From positions 2,085,501-2,149,500 of the forward strand of contig JBBPUQ010000007.1 in the NCBI GenBank assembly GCA_038501195.1: a stretch of 64,000 bases of DNA. The letters are read 5' to 3'. The DNA is from Nemania diffusa. Its lineage: Eukaryota > Ascomycota > Sordariomycetes > Xylariales > Xylariaceae. Made by a program: the position numbers and the translations under genes. Of the stretch, positions 33,861 through 46,629 are shown piece by piece (the stretch's first letter is position 1; the number at the start of each line of letters is the position of its first letter). Under the pieces are notes generated by a model. It did no database searches, had not been told where the DNA came from, and was given only the letters and a program-made list of their open reading frames with translations.

Positions 33861-36800
33861 TCTTAGCGCGGCCTTCTTTCATTTCCCCCAGTATTCTGCT
33901 CTGGGCCGACTGGGGCCATGTAACATTGGCGAGATTAGATGGCGAAGGACCCAATGTAACGTCTTTGTGCAGTTCGGCTCATACAGCAGCGCAGATGCAG
34001 AGTACATTTGTCGGCCGTCTGCATTTGCTGTGTATGCCAGGTACCGTATGTACAGTAGAGCGGTGTCTAATCTGGACGCCCTCGGTATGGACCTGGCGCT
34101 GGTTCGTGAGAAAAGGGGGTGTGTGTGTGGTTCTTCCATGGCCAAGCGGCGGAACCGAGCCTTGGCAAGGCAAGCCTTGGGCGCGAAATCCGAGATGGGA
34201 ATGGTCTACGAGGCCAACAGGATGGATGGATCGTGTGCTGTCTTAGCTGTGTGATGTGCTGTAGGTACGGCTATCCTCCATGTGGCCTAGTGGCGCAGGT
34301 ACGCCAACATCTGTACAGTGCCGTGATGCATCGCGGGCTACTGTACTACCTACCTAATTGGGTGTGCTGGGTACAGTGGGTGCTCACTGTATACCGCGTT
34401 CGTAGTGCTGTGTTCGCCTTATGCGGAGAAACTTCCCATTGGGTATCCTCCAAATTACCATTATGCTGTACAGTCCCGAGGGCTGACGCACTGTCTTAGC
34501 CCCCGGACGCTGCAAGTCGACACGAGATATTCAGCGCACAGGGCTCCTCTTACCCCGTTATGCCATCTAGCCAACCAATCCGATCTATCTGTTAGCATCT
34601 GACTAGTTCATCTTACATCTTACGCTAGCCCAAAGTCATCCACTATCCCGTCCAGCTAAACGCTGGACTACGATTCGCTGCGAGCCTTGTGAGAACTCTT
34701 ATTATCCACTCCTTTCAAGAGCCGAACTTCCAGGTTTGCACCAAGTGGTCAATACCCCCTATCGTGAGCTAGTCGGAACTTTGCCAAAAACAGAAATTCC
34801 AGGCTTTTCGATAGTCGATAGTCGGTCGGGCCTATGGGACTCTAGATATCGTATTTTCTCTATTAGTGATGCGAGACCTACTTTACTCCGGTAAGTAGGC
34901 ACTTATAGCACTGGACCAGCTACGCATATACTATAAGACTAGGTAGGTACAGTGGCACCTAACCCAGATCAGCCCTGATCACACCGTCTATCATCAGCTC
35001 TAGGTACCTAGTTAGGCGTCAGTTAGGTATGTATGTATCCTTCTGAGTGCCAGCACAGGCGAGCATTGTACATACATACCTGGGCAATCGTAACTGGCTT
35101 CTTCGTTTGTTCTGTTGCCCGCGGTCCCCTCCTGTCTGTCTCTGTGGCGTTGATCGGTTAGACGCTTGCCAACCGACGCTCAGTCAGCCCCCAACAACCG
35201 AAACCTCTGCCGGCACAGTGGCTCACCTCTCCTTTGCGGGACCCTGCGTTTCTCACTCATCTGGTCTGATCCCGTCGCCCTACTACTGCAAGGTACAGAG
35301 CATCTATCTGCAGGACCTTCCTGAGAGGCGTAAAGAGCGGGGTCGAGCCAAGACCACCAATCTTAAATCAAGGGCCGCTTGTGATCCTTGGGCGCGAGAA
35401 CTAAGACAGATCTTCCACATACCCATTCAGTTTGCACTAAGTGCTTCCCCCCTGATCACGACAGAACCCAGGCTCCTCTTCTCGGTATACCTCTCGGCCC
35501 CATTTGTTTCGGGATTTTCTACACATGTCAAATCATCAGTATGTATGTATGTACATACCTACACACCAGAAGAAGTGATAGGAGCGAGTATGTAGGTGTG
35601 TACAATACCCAGGTGTAGGTAGTATGCGCATGTTAGGTATGCTTTTACCTACTTACACCAGCATGCCCCTCTGACATGCTGTTAGACAAATCCAAATACG
35701 GCGTACTGTGGGATGACCGGGGAAATCGAATAAGCCTCCTGATTGAATGAATGCTTTAATTGCACATATACATAACCTGCGGTGAGAACTACGGTGTCAA
35801 CATTGGTCTCGTATGTCGCCATGAACTAACAATCCCAATCACGATTCTTGGCCTCCTTGATCCTATCGATCCTATCGATCTACATACGCTACGTACTTCC
35901 TACTTCTGGAAAACTCCCTAGTAAAAAGAAATTTTTATCCGAGGCATAAAATTGGGCACTTTTCGATAATTATATCCCAATGAAGATGAGTCGGATCGCA
36001 TCAATGCAATCGGGATCGACATCAAGCTCTTGCGAATTTTGTGGGAATTCCTTCAACACGGGCTGACGGGGCCAGATCTGACCTTCAATTTGGGAGTACG
36101 AGGGCACAGATATGTACTGTAAGCCAGCCGCCACAGATAGGGCACTACAGAGTATACACTTCATACACAGCGCACATCACCATGTCCACATCGTATTGCG
36201 GCTCAGCGCCACATGGGCTCTCAAAACAGTTGTCGCAATTTCCACGCATGATCGCCACACCAAACAAACGGCCTTGCCATTGGCTCTGCTCTGTGATCCC
36301 CGAATTTCGGCCCCTGATTCGAGTCACCACTGTCACACATCGTCTTCACCTTTTTCTGGAACGTTACCTAATCGTAACTCGGGAATTTCGCTATCACCTG
36401 CAGCTTTTCTCGCCGTCAAAAGCTGGTGAACGCCAATTCTCCGGCTCTTACTAACAATAGCCTAATTCACCTGCAATATTCTATTTTCTTTTTGGTGAAC
36501 CTGAGTCAATTTCCGATGACTTTATGATCATTTAATAGACCGACCTAATTCTTAGGGCCTTCACTATTCGATATAGGAGCGACGATACTACATATATGAT
36601 GAGTATTGGTGAATGCATGGGATCATTTACTTATGTGGCAGCTGTTCCCTGAGGTGATCGGTGACGGAAATGACTCTTTTGATGAGCTGCTTACCTGCAT
36701 AGAATTTTCATCAAAAATCCAATCTAAGAGCTCTCCCCTAAGCCCGGAAGCATCTCACGCGATCTGCTGAGGCGATGGCGCTACAGTTTAGCCGAGCCGT

Positions 36801-38194
36801 TCGAGGCGAAGTGACCGAGCATAACCATCAGATCTAAGATAAGCAACAAACACGACGCTATCATGCTACCGTACCATCGCGTAGTCTGCCATTATAATGC
36901 AACACACCTACCATATTGATCTGTTTCTTGTTATTCAACATCGCTCTAGAGCATAAGTATTGAGCGAAGCTCACATGAGTTTCGCTAGGAAAGCTGCTCT
37001 GTTTGGATCCGAACGACTATCTCCGTTATTCATAGCGAAACCATGGCAGGAAATACGTGTTTGGTTTCGGTCTAGTCTCTTACAGGAGAACACGGAACCC
37101 ACGAAATCCAATATAAATAAGCACAGTCGAACAAGTGAAAGCTCGAAATACAAGCAACCCGCCCCCGGATTTGTACACCCATTTGCCGTCGTACATGGCC
37201 TACCGATCGACTTCTAGCGAACGCACACTTGACCCGCGATGTAATCTGGCCTTCTAAATGACAATCTCTTGAGGTATATGTGACGTCCGCCGTAATATTA
37301 CGAAGAGGCACGGGTACACGATATACAATGACATCACGAGAACGAAGTTAGTATCGTATTCTCTCCGTCTAGACCGCTTAGTCTAGGTCTAAGACAGGTC
37401 TTACGGAAGTAAATGAACCTTCCGGTACACAACGGGCCATAGCATAAGTATAGCAATGCTTCTATTCGTACACGCCATTTACAACGATTCGTTTCCCTTC
37501 CTTGGAAAGTTAAAACAGGAACAATGCTACCTGCTCGTCGTGATTCATCTGTAGTTACATTTATATGCGAGCCAGTCGGGTTGGGCAAGATTTTATCTAC
37601 TAGATAACTGTCTGGTCTACGATTCCGATAATATGTAATCCATTCTGATGTGAAAGACTGGTTTATTTAGAACGCGGGCCAACTTCCGCTCACCTGTATT
37701 CTGAATCATATACGAGGTACCTACCCCTACTAAGTTTATTCGGTATGTTCGCGGCGTACATCGACGATCACACAAACCACCGCGTGGGCACCACGCTGCT
37801 TACACGTAACACCGACCGACTTATAATTAGCTCTACTCGTTCGTTGTCTTAGACAATTGACCCTGTATCCGTGGCGGCGAGTTTTACAGTGCGCGTTTAC
37901 ACGACGGGTATGTCTACCAAAGCTGCTGGTTGTTGCCAACTAAGTAGTGTAAAGAGTAGTACAAGTGCATAATGATTGTACAGTCAGTTAGTCGATCTTA
38001 AACGATCCCGAGCCTTCAAGGCGACCCAACTCCGTACTCCGGGTTCATCGTAGCGACCGTCGCCTCCAAGTCTACCAAGCCGTAGAAATCACATCGTTTC
38101 CCGACCCCAGAACTCCGAGGGACAAACACACTAATCCCCTCCGCAAGAATGGCGGTAGGAAACACGAGCTAGGCAGAACTCAGACAAAACAGCC
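33861..38194. other. Long intergenic stretch without a supported gene
   Basis: Several chance open frames occur, the longest at 35047-35595 (182 codons, no ATG start, no family). An ATG frame at 36182-36454 has a fair start context but no recognisable domain. Palindromic TACCTAGG/TAGGTACC words cluster at 34930-35040 and 35560-35660. A duplicated GATCCTATC unit lies near 35863-35882. Confidence 0.5.
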
Positions 38195-39440
38195 TCATTT
38201 CTTTTCTTCAAAATAGAATTTACCCAGGTTTTCGCCACTTTGTGAACTACCTAGGACTGGCCCTTGACCCTCCCCTCCCTGCTCGAGCCGCTCGCGGACG
38301 ATACGCTCGGCAGCTTCGCGAGTGGCTGGTCCGCCAACACCTTCTCGCAGAGCGCTCGTCTGGTGCTGGCCGGGCTGGATAGGGACGGGTCCACGGGTGG
38401 TTGTATCAACGAACATGTCATCATCGGCAGTACCCACGTGTCCCCCACCGTCCATCGCAACTCCATCAACGTATTTAGCCTCGCGTCTCTCAGCAACAGC
38501 GGCGGAGCTCGCGGGCGTATCGTTACTTGGGCCCTCTCGTATCTCCCGATGTCTGAGCATGGCTTCTTGACTCAAGCCTGAGCTGCTCCTCTCCAGACCC
38601 CAGATACCGCCGGCGCCAGCGGCGGCGCCAGGATGTTGTTTGCGAATGTAGATGGGGCCGCTGACTGTGCTATTGGCGCCCTCCCCGAAAGCGACAAGGC
38701 TCGCAGTGCCATCGTCACTCATGCGATCTTCATATCCACCAACAGATCGGTTAGCCAATTCTTCGTCCATGGGGTCGATGGCGCCCGAGGTAGAGTCCAC
38801 ATCCATAGGGCGGTAGTTCGTATCCGTACTCAGGCCGTCTTCGTCGACTTCCGTCACATCCGCCTCGAAGCGCTCACCAGACTCTGTTGTGGTCCGCGCA
38901 CCAACACTGCCCGTCGCGGAAGCAGTGCCGACTGTGCTCATCTTGGTAGCAGCCGTGGGTTGGCCATTCGCGTCGAAATATGCGGGAGCCATGGCAGCGG
39001 GAATATTCTGGGCCGGGAAGCCGGTGGACGTCGGAGTTGTTTGCGGAGAGCCGGCAGCGTGGTGGTCATGATGATGATTCGGTGTACGGATGGTAGAGAC
39101 ACGCTCTAGCCCGGCAAGACGGCTAATGCGATCTGCGCGCTCGGCTTCTAGGCTGTGGGTAGATGGGTGGTGGCCGTGGCCTTTGGGACCACCGAGGGCC
39201 AGATGGGCATGGCCGCGCTGGCCATCTTTGATAGCAGTGGTGGAGAGAGCGGAGAGCGACGTGGTGGTGCTGGTCGGTGTGCCACTATAGCAGGTAGCAA
39301 CGGTGGTTAGCTTTCTATGTGGCTATACCAAATAAACATAATGGTGAGGAATTCACGTACGGCATCTCATTTGGCGTGTCCGGATTAGAGGGTGGCGGGG
39401 GGATGTTGATGATCATGGGGCCGGTCTGTGGTTGCGACAT
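38195..39440 (-). CDS. Disordered conserved fungal protein of unknown function
   Basis: Two exons (39440-39361 and 39284-38195, 76-nt intron) give 389 residues. The N-terminus is MSQPQTGPMIINIPPPPSNP. The chain is low in hydrophobic segments and rich in Ser, Thr, Gly, Asp and Glu, with a His-rich patch (TPNHHHDHHA), an acidic central part (DVTEVDEDGLS, PMDEELANRSVGGYEDRMSD) and a basic/acid C-terminal helix (TREAAERIVRERLEQ). The block ASLVAFGEGANSTVSGPIY looks like a conserved motif. There is no signal peptide or membrane segment. I do not recognise the family; such proteins are often nuclear or signalling scaffolds, but I do not assign a role. Confidence 0.75.
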
Positions 39441-40583
39441 GGTTGATGATCTGTGATTCGTGATGGTAGAGCTCAAATTACGCCTTCCGTTGGTTCTGTA
39501 ATACTTGTTCGTGTATGCGAAACCGTCGCGAGTCTTGAGTGTTTCAATCTAGCACCTGGCATTCGTGAGGGTATCAGAACAAAGTACCTAAGATGCAGAC
39601 GGAAGAAACGACAAGTGTCAGAGGGGCACAACGAGATAGAGAACCAAAATAGGGTGCGCGCAAGTGTGTATAAGGGCGTATTGTCAATGAATGCTGCCAG
39701 ACCAGGGTCCTAACTGTCTCTGGTAGACTTAGGCATGCAGATGATGTTGACCTGGTTCTTGAAGCATGAAGCGGGTAGGTAAGGTGGTATCAGTATGCAA
39801 GGTCTGGATGAACGGATAGATTGCATGGAGCAAGAAAAGTGAAGTGATACGATTCTAATCGAGAGCGTGCACGATGTTGGTAGTTACAAGATATTTACTT
39901 ACATGCCGTGTGCGTAACTATTTGTAGGTAGGTACCAACATGTAGTAATTACCTACATGTAGGTAGGTATGAAATGGCGTACGCCTGGGTACACGATTAG
40001 GTACGTGGCCGCAGTGTACAGGGCTTATAGGGCGTCATAGGCTGAGGGCCCTGGAGGGGAAGTTGCTGAAAGGGCCCTGATGAGATGAGCTCGAATGACA
40101 CATCTCGTGGTACAAGGTATAGATAGACATGCACTCTTCGCAAGCTTAGCTACGAAGTAGTACACACTCTGTACTGTAGGGAGGTCGCACATGCCAGCTG
40201 GAGATGAGTCGAGCGGGGAATGACGTATATACAGCTAGAACTACTCCTCAACAGGCCTAGACTTGGAGTACTTTAGTGCGGGGTCCTGGGGATATCTTCT
40301 TCTCCCCATTATTTACAGTAGAGATCTTGTAGGTTACTCACGAGAATTGAGTAGGAGAACACAAGGGAACAAAAGAATAATAACTACCTATAAGTAGGTA
40401 TGATCCTACTAACAGATTGTGCTGGGAAGAAATCGTATATTAGGTGAAATTTTAGTCGTTTGATTGGACGTCACTCTGATTATTACCCCTCTCAAATTGT
40501 ACTGTCCAATGCCTGGTCTCATATTCGCCTCCTCCTCTATGACATACGTATCAATCCTGATTGAGTGTTTACACATCACCCCT
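39441..40583. other. Intergenic with palindromic motif cluster
   Basis: 5' flank of the disordered protein. GTAGGTAGGTACC and ACCTACATGTAGGTAGGTA words at 39920-39970. No gene seen. Confidence 0.55.
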
Positions 40584-41049
40584 CTAGAATTCACCAGGCG
40601 TAAAGTCTACGACCTGAACTTTATCGATTTTATCTTTTACACCCCCAATGAATTCACGATGAGCAGGATCAGTTTCCACGTAATACTTCCTATCCTCCTC
40701 AGATTCGAACTTGGCGACGAAGCAATGCGTAAGCCCGTTCTATAACGAGATTCCGTCAATTCTAATTCTCAACTGGAGGCGAAATGGACGCACCTGGAGA
40801 CCCTCTGGGCTGTTATCCTTCCCGCCGCCTAGCATCTTCATGTATGGTGTCTTGGAGGTGGGGTGCACGCACTTCTCACCGAGTGCGAGCATGTCATCGC
40901 ATGCCTATGGATCCATCATATCAGCCACGGGCCGCCACGTCTGGCTGCTAAACATAATTAGACTAAGTGGACTGTATGCTCACAGCTTGCACCTCCTCTA
41001 GCGGGAGCAGTGCCTTGAACTTGAACATGACGATGTGGTAGATGGCCAT
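40584..41049 (-). CDS. Stress-responsive A/B barrel (Dabb) protein
   Basis: Three exons (41049-40984, 40904-40794, 40739-40584; introns 79 and 54 nt) give 110 residues, the normal size of a single Dabb domain (PF07876). Key elements are the N-terminal strand MAIYHIVMFKFKALLP, the GLTHCFVAKFES strand, the DRKYYVETDPAHREFI helix and the C-terminal VQVVDFTPGEF strand. Dabb proteins are ferredoxin-like dimers; in fungi and plants they are stress-linked or act as small cyclases/monooxygenase relatives in polyketide pathways. No pathway genes are nearby, so the physiological role is unknown. Confidence 0.88.
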
Positions 41050-42957
41050 CTTGGTTAATTGTAAATTGCTGCGATGGGACTCGAATGGCTCTATTGGAGG
41101 GATTTAGAAACTGATGTCTCAGAGATAATCTACTGCTGCTTTTGTGCAGCGAGGGGTCATATGTATACCCAAAACTTTGCTTTGGGTACTTAAGCTTCCC
41201 CGAAGCGGGCAGCGGCGAATGGGGTCGTCGGTACCCGATGTTATTATTCATTTAAGCACTGATCATTTGCGTTACCTGAGTTATACAAACAGATGTTTAT
41301 AATTGGGGAGATTCTTGACACGCCTAGCTCGATTCTAGAACAGAGTCTATCTAATATATTGAGAAAGGGGGCTTATGCGCAGATTATATAGTACGTTCAT
41401 TTGGACCAAGGGGTTCTAAATCAGTAATGGTCAAAGATGTATTCACAGGGAGTCATGAGCGAAATTATTAATTATTTATCGTTATATCGTCGACGTCTTT
41501 GTATCTATAGTACTAGTTTGTATTTTTCATTTTAAAGCTTGCCAACGTGCGTTATATAAACTTGTCTTCATGTTGCTATTAAGAGGATGCTTACGAGATC
41601 GGCATATCGCCATATGCACGCGAGCTTACAGCGTGAAGTACTAATTAATAAAATTCCTGTCGCCTAAAAATAATCAGGCAGCTCATTAAAACCTTGAGTT
41701 TCTCCGCTACCCTGTCCTGTCTTGAGTCTGAAGCGCCTCTTTACACTCGCGGTCATTATATACTCCCAAAGCAAGCACTATTTCTTTGACATGGTTACAC
41801 AATAGTACCGGAAAACTGTTATAAGCGACGTCAAACCCCATGATAGGTTCTTTATGCCGTGTGCCTAATGCTGGGATGTCTGCAACCCAGCGACCACCAC
41901 TGCAGCCGCACCCAGCGCCAGGATCAGCCGGCACAACACCAGCTGAGCAAAATGACGTACACCCGGGCAGTCCGACCTCATAATCAGAAGAAACTAGCTG
42001 ATAGTGATTCTGTTCAAGGTGAATAACTAAATCTCGCTAGGGGATATATCTAGTTCATATGGCTAGCTTTCTCGCAAGGACTGTAGCTATGTTGCAAAGA
42101 ATAAAAGGTTATAGAAGGTCGAGGTGAGACCCAAATATTGGCAATAAAATGAAAACACATAGTTAATTGGCTGTGTTACTGCCAGCCAGCGACAACGGAC
42201 TTGATTATGCATATTAATCGTAGTAACCTGACTACTACAAGATGGCCCCCAAGGTAGTTACAAAAGGTCCCGCGTCACGGTTTTATTCGCGCGTATCCGA
42301 CTTAATTCCTGTTGAATTCCTTTTGTATCCTGTATCAATTGGATACAAGATCGTCTGTCATATCGTAAGTCACATGCGTAATATCTTGTATCACTGTTGA
42401 AGATAGAACCAATCATGAGGGGATTGTAGACATTCTCCGACGTTTGAGAGTTTGCGTAGCGATTCACTCATCGTTTGCTGGTTACATGCTTAAGTTTTCT
42501 GAGAGCTTTGCTGGTACACAGCCACTTGTCCGGTCTCAATCCTACTTCTATGTGCCGGAGGCATGAGACATGATGCTCGAGCAAGCGACGCTCATGGTCG
42601 CCGAATACAATGGTTACATGGCACAGTGAAGCCCCCAAATTCCGAGGTGATAGACACGCTCATCCTACAATGTGACCCGTGTTGGTGATACAGAGCGTCC
42701 TGGATTTCTATATATAAAGGCAAGGATATGCCTGGGAGAGGCGCAGCCGCCGCTCTCTTCAGCTATAACACAATCACAACACCGTCGAAAACCTTACCAT
42801 AGACAACCTTCCAAAGTCAGAGTCAAGCATCGCTTGCAGCGCGAGAAGTAAGAAGAAAACAAAGGTGCATTGTAAGGCCGCCTTCCTCTCTATCATGTCC
42901 ACAAGACAGCTGGGTCAGCGCTAACCAGGCCTAAGCACATACACCCTTTCATCAACC
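41050..42957. other. AT-rich intergenic stretch; promoter of micro-ORF at right end
   Basis: No gene supported between 41050 and about 42700. From 42700 a clear TATA box and a C/A-rich leader precede the short frame at 42958. Confidence 0.5.
42711..42718 (+). promoter_or_regulatory. TATA box upstream of the micro-ORF
   Basis: TATATAAA with a GC-rich context downstream (GGAGAGGCGCAGCCGCC) and then a CT/CA-rich leader (CTCTTCAGC, CACAATCACAACACCG), the usual architecture of a strong fungal promoter. 247 bases to the ATG at 42958. Confidence 0.5.
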
Positions 42958-43035
42958 ATGGTGTTCAAGAACGAGAGACCTCCGACCCCTCCGGCTGATC
43001 CGCCGACACCTCCGGCATCTCCAAGGAACGTATAG
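42958..43035 (+). CDS. Proline-rich micro-ORF, 25 codons
   Basis: ATG in a near-ideal fungal context (TCAACCATGG) opens a 25-residue frame with the composition MVFKNERPPTPPADPPTPPA and a short tail ending SPRNV. The TPPA(D/S)PP repeats are non-random. It is preceded by a TATA box and a long leader that contains a GTAAGA donor at 42848 and a CTAAC-containing region near 42921, so a leader intron is possible. There is no signal peptide. It might be a true small peptide gene, the first exon of a longer gene, or an upstream ORF. I know no family. Confidence 0.3.
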   Translation: MVFKNERPPTPPADPPTPPASPRNV

Positions 43036-44403
43036 GGTTAGCTCCGACTAGAACATGAACCTACTTATGCTCGGTCATATACGTATTTCAAGGGAGACAG
43101 TGAAGGGAAGGGTATTAGACGTGATAGAAATGACAGGATAAAACACAATAAGCCGCGAGGATAAACATAGAAGAGACAAGAAAGAGAATATGGTGTCCTC
43201 ACACGAGGTCAATATGAGTTTAGGATTGTGGGCTTTGACGGTATTCATGCGAAGCAGGCGACTGGACCCGATTGTCTACTTCCAATTTTGCATCGACAAC
43301 CTGTTATACCTCTTCTACCAGAATCAATTGAAGAGCTGAGGCAGGACGACGCTTGCTATCTCCCTGGCTAAGCCTGCCTAAGCTAAGTGGAGGGAGGGTT
43401 AGAGATTGTTCTAGACAACGAGCAAGAATAGGTACCTATAATAATTGTCCTTCGCAAGCTTCATTCTGTGGGCTGGGTACTTAGTGATTAGGTGTCGCCT
43501 GCGTGCTAGAAATATGCAGTCCGTCGAGTGCTCTAGATGACAGCCCAGACAGCTAGTGGCGTATTGATCAGGTCACCGAGAAATCCTAGGACTAGGACTA
43601 GGACTACTTGTAGATAGTGTATCTCTAAGTAAGAAGTCGGACCAAGATAGTGGCATTAGTGCAGGTATGTACTTGTAGAATACCCCTCACAAGAACAGAG
43701 ATGCTTAACTGAATAGGGGCTAGCGGATGAGTTCGGTAGACATAGCGCTGTTACCCCCACAACTCAGAGCGCCCAGAGCCTTGGTACCAACTCGTGCGAG
43801 CCGGCAATAAGTTACCCACGATGCACGAGATGTACCCATTTCTACCACATGGGAATGGGCTGGTGGAGAGAGTCTGCAGGTCACTTACTACGCTGCAGTA
43901 TCTACACAGTAGATCAGGATGAACTTCAATCTGGCTAGTCCTTAATTGACACGTCCATCCTGACGAGCCGGGATTCGCATCCAACCATCTGACTTTTCTC
44001 TCTCGTGGTGCACTGGTATGCCGAGGATATGCAGTACCGACGGGCTTGCTTAATATACAATTTATTTTTATGAAAAAAAACTCTCGGCACAGGTCCGATC
44101 GCATTGCTACCCGTACAGGTTTTCGATCAGTGACCGCGTTATTTTAGGAATAGCCGCACGTGTCTGTTCTGTTTTGTTCGGTTAAGTACGATTTGGACTA
44201 GGATTGCGCCAGGATTGTGACAGGGTTATTGACGGGGATTACAACCAGGGTTGAGAATATACACACACAACATACACACGGGGCACTCTTCGCGCGACTT
44301 GCCCTCCGGATACATATCACGGTACTCACGGCCGCCGCGAGAGGACCTCACACCGTGAGGTGATCGGCCTGGGCCTTGAATCAACGCCCCCTCGGATCTT
44401 AGA
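43036..44403. other. Intergenic, 5' flank of the methyltransferase
   Basis: No gene or tRNA supported. AGGACT repeats three times at 43587-43606. An AAAAAAAA tract precedes an open minus-strand frame without family resemblance. Confidence 0.5.
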
Positions 44404-46048
44404 ATGTCTTCGGAGCGTCCGAACGAGGGCCGCCTGCCCGATTCTGCTTCGAATAACTCCTATGACAGCCTGCCGAGACTGGGCCAAGTCCCGAGTATAG
44501 CGCATAGCGACACGCCGAGCTCTTCGCTGTCGTTTGGCAACTTCTCTACCGGGTTGAGTGTACGTGTGTCTTTCCCGGACGTCCACTTTCTATCCCACCC
44601 CCGCATTATACCCCTAGAGCTAATCTCCCGCAATTTTAGGTCGACAACGATGAGGATAGAGACGCCGACTCGGCTGTCTTTGATGTCGACCGGGCGTGAG
44701 TGAAGCTCCCCTATGATGGTAGTGAGATTACTACACACATGTTTAGGACTAATCGGTTCGATCTAGGCAATCGAGCATGTCCGCTACATCTAGTATATAT
44801 GATTTTGTTACAGAGCATGGACGGACGTATCATCGATATAAAGAAGGGAGTGAGTTCTTGCAATCTAAATCATAATAACATTGAGTGCTACGTGACTTAC
44901 TTTTCGATTAATTATAGAATATTGGATGCCTAATGATGAAGTAAGTAATATACCGGGATATGATATTAGAAAGCATGATACTCATCATATGCCTACTGTA
45001 GAGGGAACAAGAACGGTTAGGTACGAGAAAACCCCCTCTATTTGGCGCTTATAAGTAAATCAGTACCTTGCTGACATATCATGGTAGATTTACAACATAT
45101 GATCTGTCTTAAAGTATTCAACAATAGACTTGCTCTCGCCCCTATCCAGGAACCCGCCAGAGTGTTGGATTTTGGCACAGGAACCGGGACATGGGCGATA
45201 GAGTTCGGTTTGTCACCTGCCCAAAATATAATGATGGCCAAGTCAAGCTGACTCACTTATGCCAGCCATACAACACCCAGCATCCGACGTCCTCGGCACA
45301 GATCTCAGTCCCATACAACCAGAATAGTGAGTCTACCCCCGTCCGCAGGGCGCCAGGGTCAAAAACAGACCCACGGCGCCGCCGCTCGGTATCAAAGCTT
45401 ACTCATCGACTCTAGCGTGCCGCCTAACTGCCGGTTCGAGATCGACGACATAGAGGACGAGTGGCTCTTCACGGACAAGTTCGACTACGTGCACGGGCGG
45501 CACATGGTCGGCTCCATCTCCGACTTCCCGAAGCTCTTCGCCTCCATCCACGCGAACCTGGTCCCGGGCGGCTGGGTCGAGCTGCAGGACTACTACGTGA
45601 AGCTGCAGTCGGTCGACGGCACGCTCGACGGCACGGCGCTCCAGCGCTGGAACGACATGCTCAACCACGCGCTGACCTTCACGGGCCGCAGCGGCCTCCA
45701 CGCCCCGCGCTACAAGCGCTGGCTGCGCGAGGCCGGCTTCGAGGATGTCCGCGAGGAGCTCTTCGCCGTACCCGGGAACCCCTGGGCCAAGGGCGAGGAG
45801 CAGAAGCAGCTCGGCGCCCTGCAGATGGAGAACATCCTCGAGGGCATCTACGGCATGAGCATCAGCCTGTTCACCAAGTTTCTGGGCATGAGCGCCGAGG
45901 CCGTCGAGGCGATGCTCGTGGATGTGCGCAAGGATCTGATGGATCGGAATATTCATTTTTATTATCCTATGTGAGTTAGCCCCCTTATGTTCGATCTGCC
46001 TGCCTAGATAGGTGCATCGTCCTGCCACATCAAGAAGCACAAAGCTAA
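44404..46048 (+). CDS. LaeA-like (UMTA) SAM-dependent methyltransferase
   Basis: Nine exons (44404-44559, 44640-44695, 44767-44849, 44918-44940, 45002-45020, 45088-45207, 45266-45326, 45416-45970, 46012-46048) give 315 residues. The disordered N-terminus (MSSERPNEGRLPDS) leads to the family landmarks SSIYDFVTEHGRTYHRYKEG, KYWMPNDE, REQERLDL, motif I VLDFGTGTGTWAIEF (138-152), DVLGTDLSPIQP, PPNCRFEIDD, YVHGRHMVGS and WVELQDY. LaeA-like methyltransferases regulate or tailor secondary metabolism; the native substrate is unknown. The main exon (45416-45970) is GC-rich unlike its small upstream exons. The last exon is short and its family match (CIVLPHQEAQS against YVVYGRKP) is weak, so an alternative end is TGA at 45972-45974. 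Very small exons 4 and 5 (23 and 19 nt) make automatic prediction difficult. Confidence 0.88.
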
Positions 46049-46629
46049 TAGACGTCGCGCTATTCTATAGAATGTCAGTTTATGCTAGAAAACCTTTTAC
46101 ATAGGTAGGGGATGCATATGATTTTTTATTTTTTAAATGACTTTCGCAAGTACATAGTTGATAATATGCATATATATCTACATACTTCTTTAGCTCTACC
46201 GGCCTTTCGTTCCATGGCCGATCTTCTCTCGATTATCTATTCTCGTCACACATCCCTTAAGTGGCCCTACGGCCGCATCCTGGCCCGTGGTGGTGCCACG
46301 GTTCTAAATCAACTACCTGGCTAATTCAATATTGTGAGGTTTGGACGACTCCCTTACAGGTGGATGTTGTTGGCGAGCAAACATCAGATGACGATTCCCC
46401 TTTCTAGCCCTTACCTTCAACCAGCGCATATGGCTTCTTTTCCTTTCTTTAGCACAGAAGCCACTCATTCCGCCTCGGCTCCAAGCATCCGCGGCAAGCA
46501 CACGTGTCTATCTATAATTAACCTTGGGCTATAGTAGGTACCCTACATCAAGGTTTTGTACAAGTTTGGGAGACGGCCCGCAATTTGCTTTGTCTATACC
46601 TACGTACACCACCGACTCCGAGAATTATA
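46049..46629. other. Intergenic, no feature seen
   Basis: AT-rich first part, then C/T-rich. No gene supported. Confidence 0.5.

Noticed and set aside
35047..35595. 182-codon plus-strand open frame
   Set aside because: No ATG at the start, no recognisable domain, no splice signals that extend it, and located in a motif-rich intergenic area.
36182..36454. ATG-initiated 90-codon frame (MSTSYCGSAPHG...)
   Set aside because: Start context is fair, but composition is not protein-like, no family and no promoter elements; kept out for lack of support.
43940..44035. tRNA- or 5S-rRNA-like word (GCGAATCCCGG on the minus strand)
   Set aside because: Resembles the 3' end of fungal 5S rRNA only over about 15 bases; the surrounding sequence does not fold as tRNA or 5S and the internal promoter boxes are absent.
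45399..46040. 213-codon minus-strand open frame over the methyltransferase
   Set aside because: Shadow of the GC-rich exon 45416-45970; the plus-strand reading has the conserved methyltransferase motifs.
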